DNA of 64,000 nt from positions 434,001 to 498,000 of the forward strand of contig NZ_BMRT01000003.1 in the NCBI RefSeq assembly GCF_014648775.1, given 5' to 3'. This DNA comes from Streptomyces abikoensis (GTDB lineage: Bacteria; Actinomycetota; Actinomycetes; Streptomycetales; Streptomycetaceae). Below are positions 15,133 through 24,134 of the stretch, piece by piece (within the stretch, counting starts at the first letter, position 1; every line of letters starts with the position of its first letter). The notes beneath the pieces were generated by a model. The model was not told the origin of the DNA, searched no databases, and was given only the letters and a program-made list of their open reading frames with translations. The position numbers were made by a program, and so were the translations under genes.

Positions 15133-16101
15133 ATGACCGCAAGCACCACCCCTCGCCCGGCTGCCGCCTGGAGTCGTTTGGCCGCCGTCGGCGCGATCGC
15201 GGTCGCCGGCACCCTGCTGCTGACCGGTTGCGGCGACCAGAGGAACAAGACCGGCAACGAGTCGGGCCAGTCGGCCGCCCAGGGCGCCTCGGCCCCGCTC
15301 TTCGCCAAGCTCCCGAAGAGCATCCAGGACGCCAAGGTGATCAAGGTCGGCTCCGATATCGCCTATCCGCCGGTCGAGTTCAAGAAGGACGGCAAGACGG
15401 TCGGTATCGACCCCGACATCGCCGCCGCCCTGGGCAAGCAGCTCGGGGTCAAGGTCGAGTTCAACAACGGCACCTTCGACGCCCTGCTGACCGGACTGCG
15501 ATCCAAGCGTTACGACATCGCGATGTCCGCGATGACGGACACCAAGGACCGGCAGGAGGGCAACGACTCCAAGACCCACAAGAAGGTGGGCGAAGGCGTC
15601 GATTTCGTCGACTACTTCAACGCCGGTGTCTCGCTCTACACGAAGAAGGGCGAAACCAAGGGAATCAGCGGCTGGAGCGACCTCTGCGGCAAGAAGATCG
15701 CGGTCCAGCGCGGCACCGTCTCCGAGGACCTCGCCAAGGCCCAGTCGGAGAAGTGCGAGAAGGACGACAAGGACAAGATCGCCATGGAGGCGTTCGACAA
15801 CGACCTCGAGGCCCAGACCCGTCTGAAGGCCGGTGGCGTCGACGCCGTCTCCAGCGACTTCCCGGTCGCGGCCTATGCGGTGAAGACCGCCGACAGCGGC
15901 AACGCCTTCGAGATCGTCGGCGACCAGGTGGAGGCCGCGCCGTACGGCATCGCCGTCTCCAAGGGAAACACCCAGCTGCGCGACGCCCTCAAGGAAGCGC
16001 TCGACGCGATCATCAAGAACGGCGAGTACGAGAAGGTCATCAAGACCTGGGGCGTCGATGCGGGCGCCATCAAGGAAGCGAAGATCAACGGCGGTTCCTG
16101 A
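15133..16101 (+). CDS. Polar amino-acid ABC transporter substrate-binding lipoprotein
   Basis: 322 residues. The signal peptide ends in LLLTGC, with lipobox Cys33, so it is anchored to the outer face of the membrane. The mature part is a family-3 solute-binding protein: KVIKVGSDIAYPPVEFKKDG, VGIDPDIAAALGKQLGVKVE, LTGLRSKRYDIAMSAMTDT, then LCGKKIAVQRGTVSEDLAKA. It probably captures glutamate, glutamine or another polar amino acid. I start it at the ATG at 15133 because AGGAGG lies eight bases upstream; longer frames are not preceded by a ribosome site. It is first of a three-gene operon. Confidence 0.92.
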   Translation: MTASTTPRPAAAWSRLAAVGAIAVAGTLLLTGCGDQRNKTGNESGQSAAQGASAPLFAKLPKSIQDAKVIKVGSDIAYPPVEFKKDGKTVGIDPDIAAALGKQLGVKVEFNNGTFDALLTGLRSKRYDIAMSAMTDTKDRQEGNDSKTHKKVGEGVDFVDYFNAGVSLYTKKGETKGISGWSDLCGKKIAVQRGTVSEDLAKAQSEKCEKDDKDKIAMEAFDNDLEAQTRLKAGGVDAVSSDFPVAAYAVKTADSGNAFEIVGDQVEAAPYGIAVSKGNTQLRDALKEALDAIIKNGEYEKVIKTWGVDAGAIKEAKINGGS

Positions 16102-16160
16102 CCTTCGTTTGTCCTGGCTGTCCCCCCTCCTCGTACGGCAAACGCTGAAAGGCATCCCCC

Positions 16161-17356
16161 GTGACCGCTTCCCCCGACAAGCCCGACAAGACGCCTGCGG
16201 CTGACCAACCCGACAAGGCGCCTTCGCCCGACAAGGCCGACAAGGCCGACAAGGCAGCGGAACCCTCCGAGGCCGAGCAGTCGGAGAAGAAGACTCCGGC
16301 TGACAAGACGAGCAAGCCGGAGCAGAAGGCCCCGGCCGACCCGCCCGCCGACGACCCGGCACCGGCCGACCCGCCCGCCGACGACCCGGCACCGGTCGAC
16401 CCGCCCGCCGACCCGCCCGCCGACCCGCCCGTCGGCAAGGCCGCCGCGACCGCGAGCCCGGGCGAGCCCGAGACCATCAAGGCCATCCCGGTCCGCCACT
16501 ACGGCCGGTGGATCTCCGCCGTCATCGTGCTGGCCCTCCTCGGCCTGATCGTCAACGCCTTCGCCACGGCGAACGTCCACTACAGCGCGATCCCGGACTA
16601 CATCTTCGACTCCTCCGTCGTCTCGGGCCTCGGCAAGACCGTCCTGATCTCGCTGCTCGCGATGCTGCTGGGCCTGGTCCTCGGCATCGTCCTGGCCGTG
16701 ATGCGGCTGTCGAAGAACCCGGTGACCTCATCGGTCTCCTGGCTCTACATCTGGTTCTTCCGGGGCACCCCGGTCTACGTCCAGCTGCTGCTGTGGTTCA
16801 ACCTGGCGCTGATCTTCCCCTACATCAACCTCGGCCCGATCTACCGGGACGAGATGAGCGACTTCATGACCCCCTTCATGGCCGCGCTGCTCGGCCTGGG
16901 GCTCAACGAGGCCGCCTATATGTCCGAGATCGTCCGCGCCGGCATCCAGTCGGTCGACGAGGGCCAGACCGAGGCCGCCCACGCGCTCGGCATGAGCCAG
17001 GGCAGGACGCTGCGCCGGATCGTGCTGCCGCAGGCCATGCGCGTGATCGTGCCGCCGACGGGCAACGAGTTCATCAACATGCTCAAGACCTCGTCGCTGG
17101 CCGCGGCGGCGGCCCAGTACCTGGAGCTGCTGCGCTCCACCTCCGACATCGGGCAGACGACCGGTGCGACAGTGGAGATGCTGTTCCTCGCCGCCACCTG
17201 GTACCTCATCCTGACCAGCGTCTTCAGCGTCGGCCAGTTCTATCTCGAGCGGCGTTTCGCCCGTGGCGCGCTGCGCACCCTGCCGCTCACCCCGTGGCAG
17301 AAGGTCAGGGCCAACCTGGCGGCCTTCGGCAACCGTTCCAAGGGAGGCGTCAGCGC

Positions 17357-17360
<4 letters not shown>
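16161..17360 (+). CDS. Amino-acid ABC transporter permease with long disordered N-terminal extension
   Basis: 399 residues, much longer than the usual 220-300. Residues 1-110 are low-complexity, rich in Pro, Asp, Ala and Lys ([20 protein letters not shown], then tandem [10 protein letters not shown] units), and are predicted cytoplasmic and disordered. A HisM/GlnP-type permease follows, with a first membrane helix [18 protein letters not shown] near 114-132, [36 protein letters not shown], and the EAA loop [20 protein letters not shown] that contacts the ATPase. It is the only permease gene, so it probably works as a homodimer. GTG start; the stop overlaps the ATPase start as ATGA. Confidence 0.92.
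16331..16430 (+). repeat. In-frame 30-bp tandem repeat in permease gene
   Basis: The block starting CCCGGCCGACCCGCCCGCCG (16331) recurs at 16361 and, partially, at 16391, followed by shorter CCGACCCGCC units. Each 30-bp period adds ten residues, [10 protein letters not shown]. Such repeats are prone to change in copy number by slippage. Confidence 0.8.
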
Positions 17361-18118
<758 letters not shown>

Positions 18119-18152
18119 TCCGCCGGGACGCGGTGGCCGCCGGCGGGTGCGG

Positions 18153-18190
18153 CGAGGGGCGGTACGGCCTGACGGCCGTGCCGCCCCTCG
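18153..18190. terminator. Terminator of the amino-acid importer operon
   Basis: CGAGGGGCGG and CCGCCCCTCG close a 17-bp stem that continues through TACGGCC/GGCCGTG (one G-T wobble) to a TGAC loop. No U-tract follows, as is common in Streptomyces. Confidence 0.8.
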
Positions 18191-18287
18191 GCACGAGCGC
18201 CATGCCGTCCTTGTAATACCCTCGAAGCAGAATCGGCCATTACTGGCCGACGACAGCGACCTCGGCCCGGCTGCGTAAGGACTACAA

Positions 18288-18929
18288 GTGGAACTGGCCT
18301 CTTACTCGGACTTCGCCGTGCGGCTGGTCAACACCGAGCAGCCCACGCGCGGCACCGACACCCTCACCACCCTCGACGCGGCCCGCGAGCTCTTCGGTAC
18401 CGCGTCGCAGGCGGCCCGCCGGCTCGTCGACGGCGACCTGACCCGGATGCGCGCGGCCCGGGCCCGGCTGCGCGCCGTCTTCGAGGCCGCGTCGGAGGGC
18501 GACGAGGTCCGGGCGGTGGACCTGCTCAACGCGCTGCTGATGGAGTTCCCCGTCAGTCCCCAGATCTCGGGCCACGAGTACCGGGACGAGGACGGCCGCC
18601 CCAAGTGGCACATGCACATCGCCGACCACGCCGCCAACGCGGGCGCCGTCTACACCGCCACCGCGAGCATGGGCCTGGCCGTCCACCTCACCGAGTACGG
18701 CGTCGACCGCCTCGGCATCTGCCAGGCCGCGCCCTGCCGCAACGCCTACCTCGACACCTCGACCAACCGCTCCCGGCGCTACTGCTCCGACCGCTGCGCC
18801 ACCCGGGCGAACGTCGCCGCCTACCGCGCCCGCAAGCGCCTGGAGAACGTCCGCCCCGCCGTCCCGGCCGAGCGCAGCGGCCGCACGGCCTCGGTCGCCC
18901 AGGACAGCAGCGCCCCCGCCGACCGCTGA
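18288..18929 (+). CDS. CGNR zinc-finger domain protein, probable transcriptional regulator
   Basis: 213 residues. The N-terminal region (residues 1-135) matches the ABATE-like alpha-helical domain that accompanies CGNR fingers: [45 protein letters not shown]. The C-terminal finger reads [14 protein letters not shown], then [20 protein letters not shown], with four Cys and the basic tail usual for these DNA-binding modules, although the CGNR tetrad itself is CATR. It starts at GTG with AAGG upstream. Its 3' end overlaps the convergent sodX gene by 109 bases. Its target is unknown. Confidence 0.85.
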   Translation: MELASYSDFAVRLVNTEQPTRGTDTLTTLDAARELFGTASQAARRLVDGDLTRMRAARARLRAVFEAASEGDEVRAVDLLNALLMEFPVSPQISGHEYRDEDGRPKWHMHIADHAANAGAVYTATASMGLAVHLTEYGVDRLGICQAAPCRNAYLDTSTNRSRRYCSDRCATRANVAAYRARKRLENVRPAVPAERSGRTASVAQDSSAPADR

Positions 18930-19285
18930 CCGGCCCCGGGCGGCGGCCGCAGCCGCAGCCACGCCCGGGCCACCACGAACTCCTCCGGCACCGCGCCGAA
19001 CTCCCGGCTGTCGTTCTCCACCAGCGGGTTGTCGCCCATCACCCACCAGCCGCCGTCGCGCCGCTCCACCGCGCGTTTGACGATCAGCAGGTCCTGGCGG
19101 AACGGGTGGCGCAGCACCACCACGTCCCCCGGCCGCACCGGGGCCCCGTACCGCACGATCAGCTGATCGCCGGGGTTGAGCGTGGGCACCATCGAGGGGT
19201 TGTACACCTCGGCCAGCCCGACGCGCAGCAGCCCGTGGCGCTCCCGCTCCTGCTCGTGGCCGCGCTCGTCCAGCTGGTCCTGCAT
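18821..19285 (-). CDS. sodX: Nickel-type superoxide dismutase maturation protease
   Basis: 154 residues of the signal-peptidase S24/S26 fold. The catalytic Ser is in EVYNPSMVPTLNPGDQLIV and the general-base Lys is probably in LLIVKRAVE; MGDNPLVENDSREFG follows. It has no membrane anchor. SodX-type proteases remove the short N-terminal propeptide of SodN so that the new His1 can bind nickel. It is divergent from sodN, as in other Streptomyces. I prefer the ATG at 19285, eight bases after GGAGG; a GTG directly before it is also possible. The C-terminal ~45 residues (Arg/Ala-rich) overlap the CGNR gene on the other strand and look less constrained. Confidence 0.9.
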   Translation of the reverse strand: MQDQLDERGHEQERERHGLLRVGLAEVYNPSMVPTLNPGDQLIVRYGAPVRPGDVVVLRHPFRQDLLIVKRAVERRDGGWWVMGDNPLVENDSREFGAVPEEFVVARAWLRLRPPPGAGQRSAGALLSWATEAVRPLRSAGTAGRTFSRRLRAR

Positions 19286-19428
19286 CACGGCAACCTCCGC
19301 GTCCGTCGTTCCGCCAGTACCGGACTGACACTGGACTTTTGTCCTAAGCCCCCCGGGGCCCCCGAGAAAAGCCTTCCCGCACCGAGTAATCTCGCACCTG
19401 AGAAGACGATCACGAGGAAGGACAGCAC

Positions 19429-19824
19429 ATGCTCTCCCGCCTGTTCGCCCCCAAGGTGAAGGTCAGCGCCCACTGCGACCTCCCCTGCGGTGTGTACGAC
19501 CCGGCCCAGGCCCGCATCGAGGCCGAGTCGGTCAAGGCCGTCCAGGAGAAGTACCAGGCCAACGAGGACGCGGCGTTCCGCGCCCGCGCGATCCTCATCA
19601 AGGAGCAGCGCGCCGAGCTGGCCAAGCACCACGTCTCGGTGCTCTGGAGCGACTATTTCAAGGCCCCGCACTTCGAGAAGTACCCCCAGCTGCACCAGCT
19701 GGTCAACGACACGCTGAAGGCCCTGAGCGCCGCGAAGGCGTCCACGGACCCGAAGACGGGTGAGAAGGCGCTGGAGCTCATCGCCGAGATCGACCGCATC
19801 TTCTGGGAGACGAAGAAGGCCTGA
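19429..19824 (+). CDS. sodN: Nickel superoxide dismutase
   Basis: 131 residues. A 14-residue propeptide precedes the nickel hook HCDLPCG (His15, Cys16, Cys20 of the precursor; His1, Cys2, Cys6 of the mature 117-residue enzyme). The rest matches the four-helix-bundle SodN subunit that forms hexamers and dismutates superoxide in the cytoplasm. There is no signal peptide. AGGAAGGA precedes the ATG. SodN synthesis in Streptomyces rises with nickel; I could not identify a Nur box with confidence in the 140-bp sodX-sodN space, although TGGAC-TTTT-GTCC-type symmetry is present near 19332. Confidence 0.96.
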   Translation: MLSRLFAPKVKVSAHCDLPCGVYDPAQARIEAESVKAVQEKYQANEDAAFRARAILIKEQRAELAKHHVSVLWSDYFKAPHFEKYPQLHQLVNDTLKALSAAKASTDPKTGEKALELIAEIDRIFWETKKA

Positions 19825-19850
19825 CGCCTTCTTCCGCCGGGATGACCGAC

Positions 19851-19880
19851 GGGGCCGCACCCCTTCAAGGGTGCGGCCCC
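19851..19880. terminator. Bidirectional terminator after sodN
   Basis: GGGGCCGCACCC and GGGTGCGGCCCC form a perfect 12-bp stem with a six-base loop. It separates sodN (+) from the end of the polyketide operon (-). In S. coelicolor the sodN 3' end is processed into a small RNA that silences sodF; whether that applies here cannot be seen. Confidence 0.85.
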
Positions 19881-19895
19881 GTCCTCGTCGGCCCG

Positions 19896-20690
19896 TCAGC
19901 CGGAGTGGGTGTACGTGCTGCGCCAGTACACGCCGGTCCCGTCGATCTCGTGGATGGGGTCGGTGATGCCGAGCCGTTCCCGGTACGCGTGCACCGCGTC
20001 GCTGCACGCGGGGATGGCGTAGTCGTCGATGATGACGAAGCCGCCGGGCGCCAGCCTGGGGAACAGGTTCTCCAGGGCGTCCATGGTGGACTCGTACAGG
20101 TCGCCGTCGAGCCTGATCACCGCCAGCGGGCCGGGCGGTGCGGTGGGCAGGGTGTCCTTGAACCAGCCGGGCAGGAAGCGCACCTGGTCGTCGAGGAGCC
20201 CGTAGCGCTCGAAGTTGGACCGCACCTGGTCCAGCGACACCGCGAGAACGCCGTTGGCCTGGTGCAGTCGCATCTCGCGGTCGACCGGGTGGGCGTCCGG
20301 CGCGACCTCGGGCATGCCCTGGAAGGAGTCGGCGACCCACACCCGCCGGGTGGCGTCCCCGTGGGCCCGCAGGACGGCGCGCATGAAGATCGAGGAGCCG
20401 CCGCGCCAGACGCCGGTCTCGATCAGGTCGCCGGGTATGCCGTCGGCGAGGGCGGTCTCGACGCAGTACTGGAGGTTGTCCAGCCGCTTGAGGCCCACCA
20501 TCGTGTGCGCGACGCTCGGCCAGTCGCGGCCGAGCTGCCGGGCGTCGACGTCGGGCTCGCCCTCGTACTCGAAGGTCTGGATGGCCTCGTCCTGATAGAT
20601 GACGTTGGTCAGGATCTTCTTCATCAGGTCGAGGTAGAGACCCCGGGCGTCTTCGGTCACGAGCTCTTCTCCTACTTGCCGGTCGGTCAT
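19896..20690 (-). CDS. TylF/MycF-type sugar O-methyltransferase (probable rhamnose 3'-O-methyltransferase)
   Basis: 264 residues of the TylF/MycF macrocin-O-methyltransferase family. SAM binding is suggested by GDLIETGVWRGGSSIFMRAV and VWVADSFQGMPEV. Metal-ligand aspartates are in LAVIRLDGDLYESTMDAL and FVIIDDYAI. In this family the Mg-dependent enzyme methylates the 3-hydroxyl of a deoxysugar, so with L-rhamnose made by the nearby rml genes a 3'-O-methylation like that in elloramycin is the best guess. It is the last gene of the long polyketide operon; its start overlaps the previous stop (ATGA). Confidence 0.88.
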   Translation of the reverse strand: MTDRQVGEELVTEDARGLYLDLMKKILTNVIYQDEAIQTFEYEGEPDVDARQLGRDWPSVAHTMVGLKRLDNLQYCVETALADGIPGDLIETGVWRGGSSIFMRAVLRAHGDATRRVWVADSFQGMPEVAPDAHPVDREMRLHQANGVLAVSLDQVRSNFERYGLLDDQVRFLPGWFKDTLPTAPPGPLAVIRLDGDLYESTMDALENLFPRLAPGGFVIIDDYAIPACSDAVHAYRERLGITDPIHEIDGTGVYWRSTYTHSG

Positions 20691-21844
20691 ACGTAGTCGA
20701 TCTCACGCGGGGCGAAGAACGGGATCCGTCCCTCGATGTTGCTGCCCTTCTCCAGGAGGGCGAGATTGCGGTAGACGTGAATGCCCACCACGTGATCGGC
20801 GGCCGGCCCCGGCGTGACGGGTTCGGTGGCCGTCCACTCCTCGTGGTGGAGGTCGTCGATCAGGTTCTTGAGCAGCCCGATCGAGGTGTTCCCGGTCGCC
20901 TCGGCCGTCGCCGCGCCGCCGTATCCCGGGCAGTAGGCCGTCCAGAGGTCCTCGATGACGTAGAAACCGCCGTTGCGGACGGCCGGGAAGAGCTCGCGGA
21001 AGGCGGTCTGCTGGTGCTGGGCGACGTGGCTGCCGTCGTCGATCACGATGTCGAAGGGGCCGTGCTCCGCCGCGAGGCGCCGCAGGAACTCGGGGTCGTC
21101 CTGGCTGCCCTGGAAGGTGCGGATGCGGTCCTCGTCCAGTCCGTGCTTGGGGAAGATGTCGACGCCGAAGATCTGGCCCTGGGGGAAGTAGGACCGCCAC
21201 ATCTTCAGCGAGCCGCCGCCCTCGGACGGGTCCTGGTAGCCGCCGATGCCCAGTTCGAGCACCCGGACCGGCTGGTGCCGGAGCCGCTCGAAGTGGTGCT
21301 CGTAGAGGGGCGTGAACCAGTGCCAGAGGCCCCATTTGTCGGAGGCGTACTTGGCCGACAGCCGGCTCAGGTCGCTGACCCGCGGCGAGGCCGCCTGCAC
21401 GATCGTGTCGACGGCGCGCATGTACGACTCGAAGATGCGGAAGGGTTCCGCCTCGTCGGCGTGGCCCATGAACCATTCGTCGTCGCGTTCGACGCGGAAG
21501 CGGCCGGCGGCCGGGCCGGGCGGCGGCCCGTAGACGCCGCGGACCAGGTCCGCGAGCTCGAAGGTCAGCCGGGCCGCCGGGGCCGGGCCCGCGTCGAGGC
21601 GGACGTCCTCGCCCTGCCGCAGCACGAGGACGTGCTCGGACCGCTCGCCCCGGTGCTCGACGGCGAGGCCCACCCGGGCCTCGTCGCTGTTGACGCACGG
21701 GCCGCAGCGGGCGAGCAGTTCGCGCACCACGATCCCCGCGGCCGTTTCGAGGCCGACGGTGTCCAGTACCGCGAGCAGGTCGCCCTGTTGCAGACCGGCG
21801 GCCCCGCGCAGCGCGGTGAGGCCGGACTCGGGTGTCGTCGTCAT
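20687..21844 (-). CDS. MycE-type sugar O-methyltransferase, copy 1
   Basis: 385 residues. The N-terminal ~150 residues form the MycE-like auxiliary domain. The C-terminal Rossmann methyltransferase has SDKWGLWHWFTPLYEHHF, VRVLELGIGGYQDPSEGGGS, IFGVDIFPK, IVIDDGSHVAQHQQ and YVIEDLWTAY. The DDG and ED pairs supply the Mg ligands known from MycE, which methylates a sugar 2-hydroxyl. A second MycE-type gene lies two genes upstream, so the two probably act on the 2' and 4' hydroxyls of the rhamnose; which does which cannot be told from sequence alone. It starts 28 bases after the glycosyltransferase stop and overlaps the TylF-type gene. Confidence 0.85.
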   Translation of the reverse strand: MTTTPESGLTALRGAAGLQQGDLLAVLDTVGLETAAGIVVRELLARCGPCVNSDEARVGLAVEHRGERSEHVLVLRQGEDVRLDAGPAPAARLTFELADLVRGVYGPPPGPAAGRFRVERDDEWFMGHADEAEPFRIFESYMRAVDTIVQAASPRVSDLSRLSAKYASDKWGLWHWFTPLYEHHFERLRHQPVRVLELGIGGYQDPSEGGGSLKMWRSYFPQGQIFGVDIFPKHGLDEDRIRTFQGSQDDPEFLRRLAAEHGPFDIVIDDGSHVAQHQQTAFRELFPAVRNGGFYVIEDLWTAYCPGYGGAATAEATGNTSIGLLKNLIDDLHHEEWTATEPVTPGPAADHVVGIHVYRNLALLEKGSNIEGRIPFFAPREIDYV

Positions 21845-21872
21845 GGTTCTCCCTACGTTGTCGGTCGGCCGG

Positions 21873-22991
21873 TCAGGTCGCGGAGCCGGCCTGCTCGCTC
21901 AGCCGCGCGGCCAGGGCCGCGGGTGAGGGCAGTGCCCGGATCTCGGCGGCGACCTCACGTGCGGCGCGCCGGGGCTCTTCTTCGTGGAGCAGGAACGCGA
22001 GCGCGTCCGAGGTCGGCGCGGTGGTGTGGATGCCCACTCCCCGGGCTTCGACCGCGCGGGCGTTGATGTGGTTGTCGGCGAGCGCGGGTACGACGAGCTG
22101 GGGCACCCCCGCCCACAGTGCGGCCATGGTGGTGCCCGATCCGCCGTGGTGGACGACGACGGAGCAGGACGGCAGCAGCGAGGAGAGGGGTGTCCACGGC
22201 AGGACGCGGACGCCGGGCGGGAGCGGCCCCAGGGCGGAGAGGTCCGCTCCGTCCGCCGCCAGCAGGAATTCGGCGTCCACGCGTGCGGCCGCCGCGGGCA
22301 GCCACTCCAGGGCGGCCAGGCCGTGCGACCGCAGCACCTGGGTGCCCATGGTCACCAGCACCCGCGGCCGGTCCGGCGGTGCGAGCAGCGGGCCGGGCAC
22401 GACCGCCCCGCCGTTGTAGGGCACGGCGCGGATCGCCGTGCCTTCCGTCTCCGGTGTCATGCTGGGCACCGCGACGTCGGCGAAGACCGCGGCGGGCGGC
22501 GCGCCGACGGCGCCGAAACGCTCGTCGAGCACCTTCCGCACGGCGTCCTGCACCCCGTGGCTCCGGGCGAACCCGAAGCCGTGCTCCAGCACGGGTACGC
22601 CGAGTTCGGAGGCGATCCGGGGCCCGGCGCCCTGGCCGTGGGTCGTCACCACGAGGTCGGGCCGCCATTGCCGTGCGACGCCACGCACCGGCTCCACCAG
22701 GCGGCCGGCGATGTGGCCGAACATGGGGGCGAGGTCGGCCATCGACGTCATCGGCCGCTCGCGCAGACCGGTGAAGAACCCCGGGTCGAGGGCCTGGTAG
22801 TCGTCGAACAGCGAGGTCATGGTCTCGCCCGGCAGCACGTCGACCACCGGCAGCCCGGCCTCCGCGACGCGCGTGGCGTCCCCCGCCGTGGTGACCAGCA
22901 CCTCGTGCCCGAGGGCACGCAGCGCCCACAGCAGCGGTACGGACGGGTAGAGATGCCCCAGGGCCGGGGTGGCCACCGTCAGTACCCGCAT
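21873..22991 (-). CDS. elmGT: Glycosyltransferase family 1, ElmGT-like
   Basis: 372 residues with the GT-B fold of antibiotic glycosyltransferases. The N-terminal acceptor domain begins MRVLTVATPALGHLYPSVPL. The C-terminal nucleotide-sugar domain has RVLVTMGTQVLRSH, LPPGVRVLPWTPLSSLLPSC and the signature VVVHHGGSGTTMAALWAGVP with PALADNHINARAVEARGVG. In a tetracenomycin-type cluster it most likely transfers L-rhamnose from dTDP-L-rhamnose to the C-8 hydroxyl of 8-demethyltetracenomycin C, as ElmGT does. It sits between the two MycE-type methyltransferase genes; its ATG lies one base past the upstream stop. Confidence 0.85.
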   Translation of the reverse strand: MRVLTVATPALGHLYPSVPLLWALRALGHEVLVTTAGDATRVAEAGLPVVDVLPGETMTSLFDDYQALDPGFFTGLRERPMTSMADLAPMFGHIAGRLVEPVRGVARQWRPDLVVTTHGQGAGPRIASELGVPVLEHGFGFARSHGVQDAVRKVLDERFGAVGAPPAAVFADVAVPSMTPETEGTAIRAVPYNGGAVVPGPLLAPPDRPRVLVTMGTQVLRSHGLAALEWLPAAAARVDAEFLLAADGADLSALGPLPPGVRVLPWTPLSSLLPSCSVVVHHGGSGTTMAALWAGVPQLVVPALADNHINARAVEARGVGIHTTAPTSDALAFLLHEEEPRRAAREVAAEIRALPSPAALAARLSEQAGSAT

Positions 22992-22992
22992 G

Positions 22993-24114
22993 TCAGCCCG
23001 CCTCACGGAGCCGGCTGATGCCTCCGTGCCCGCTGTTGGCGCGCTTCTCGACGAACGCGAGGTTGTGGTAGAAGTGCAGGCCGCCCACCTCGTGGTCCGT
23101 GGGCCGGGGCGGCCGTCCGGCCTTCGCCGGGTACTCCGCGTGGTTGAGGCCGTCCACGAGGCGCTTGAGGAACCCCATGCTGGTGTCCGCGTCCTCGGCG
23201 TAGGAGCCCGAGAAGCTCGGCCAGTACGAGGTCTGCAGGTCCTCCACCACATAGAGCCCGCCCGGGCGGAGCCGGGGGAACAGCGTGGAGAACGCCGTGA
23301 CGACGTGGGCGCTGACGTGACTGCCGTCGTCGATGACGATGTCGATCGGCCCGATCCGGTCGGCGAGGGCCGCGAGCGACGCCGGGTCGGACTGGTCGGC
23401 CACGGAGGTGGTGACGCGGGGTTCGGCGTGGGAGCTCTTGTCCGTGATGTCCACACCGTGGATCAGGCCGCGCCGGAAGTAGCGCTTCCACATCCGTAGG
23501 GAGCCGCCGCCGGCCTCGGGGTCGTCGTACCCGCCCACCCCGATCTCGACGACGGTGACGGGACGGTCCCGGTACCGCGCGAAGTGGTGCTCGTAGTGCG
23601 GCGTGTACTCGTGGATGCCCCACTTGTCGGAACCGTGCCGCAGGGCCAGCTCGGCCAGCCCCGGGGCGCCCCGCCCGTCCAGCGCGGCGAGCAGCCGCTC
23701 CACCACGGGGAAGGCGGGCGGCGGCGCGAAGTAGACCTTCGGGTCGTCGTGGTCGCGCCAGCGCACCCGGCGCGTCGCGGAGTCCTGGCAGCCCGGCGGG
23801 CCGAAGAGCGAGCGGGCCACCTCCGTGACGTCCTGGCTCAGCACGACCTCGGGGTCGGCGAGCTCGCCGGGGCGCGCCCCGGCCCCCCGGCGTCCGACGG
23901 ACAGCACGTAGGGGAGGGGGCGGGCGCCGTCGAGCACGAGTTGTACCTCGGTGACGTCCTCGGGCAGTGTGCCGGTCTCGACGCGGCCGGTGAGCTCGGC
24001 GACCAGGAAGGCGGCGGCCTCCTCGGCGCCGATCCGTTCGATCGTCTCCCGGACGCGCTCGGCGTCGCCGCCGGCGCTGTCGATCAATGACCGTGCGATG
24101 TCCGCAGAGTCCAT
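22993..24114 (-). CDS. MycE-type sugar O-methyltransferase, copy 2
   Basis: 373 residues, clearly paralogous to the gene at 20687-21844. It shares SDKWGIHEYTPHYEHHF, VTVVEIGVGGYDDPEAGGGS, IHGVDITDK, IVIDDGSHVSAHVV and YVVEDLQTSYW. The N-terminal domain (residues 1-150) is more divergent than the catalytic domain. It probably methylates a rhamnose hydroxyl after glycosyl transfer. A GGAGAAGG ribosome site precedes the ATG, and 20 bases separate it from the TcmP-type gene. The stop is one base before the glycosyltransferase start. Confidence 0.85.
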   Translation of the reverse strand: MDSADIARSLIDSAGGDAERVRETIERIGAEEAAAFLVAELTGRVETGTLPEDVTEVQLVLDGARPLPYVLSVGRRGAGARPGELADPEVVLSQDVTEVARSLFGPPGCQDSATRRVRWRDHDDPKVYFAPPPAFPVVERLLAALDGRGAPGLAELALRHGSDKWGIHEYTPHYEHHFARYRDRPVTVVEIGVGGYDDPEAGGGSLRMWKRYFRRGLIHGVDITDKSSHAEPRVTTSVADQSDPASLAALADRIGPIDIVIDDGSHVSAHVVTAFSTLFPRLRPGGLYVVEDLQTSYWPSFSGSYAEDADTSMGFLKRLVDGLNHAEYPAKAGRPPRPTDHEVGGLHFYHNLAFVEKRANSGHGGISRLREAG

Positions 24115-24134
24115 GGTGTTCCTTCTCCTGACGG

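Noticed and set aside
16331..16430. Regular repeats that could be taken for a CRISPR array
   Set aside because: They are contiguous, without spacers, and lie in frame inside a permease gene; no cas genes are present.
19332..19345. GGAC-TTTT-GTCC symmetry as a Nur box of sodN
   Set aside because: It does not match the longer Nur consensus and direct Nur binding at sodN is not established; left as a remark only.
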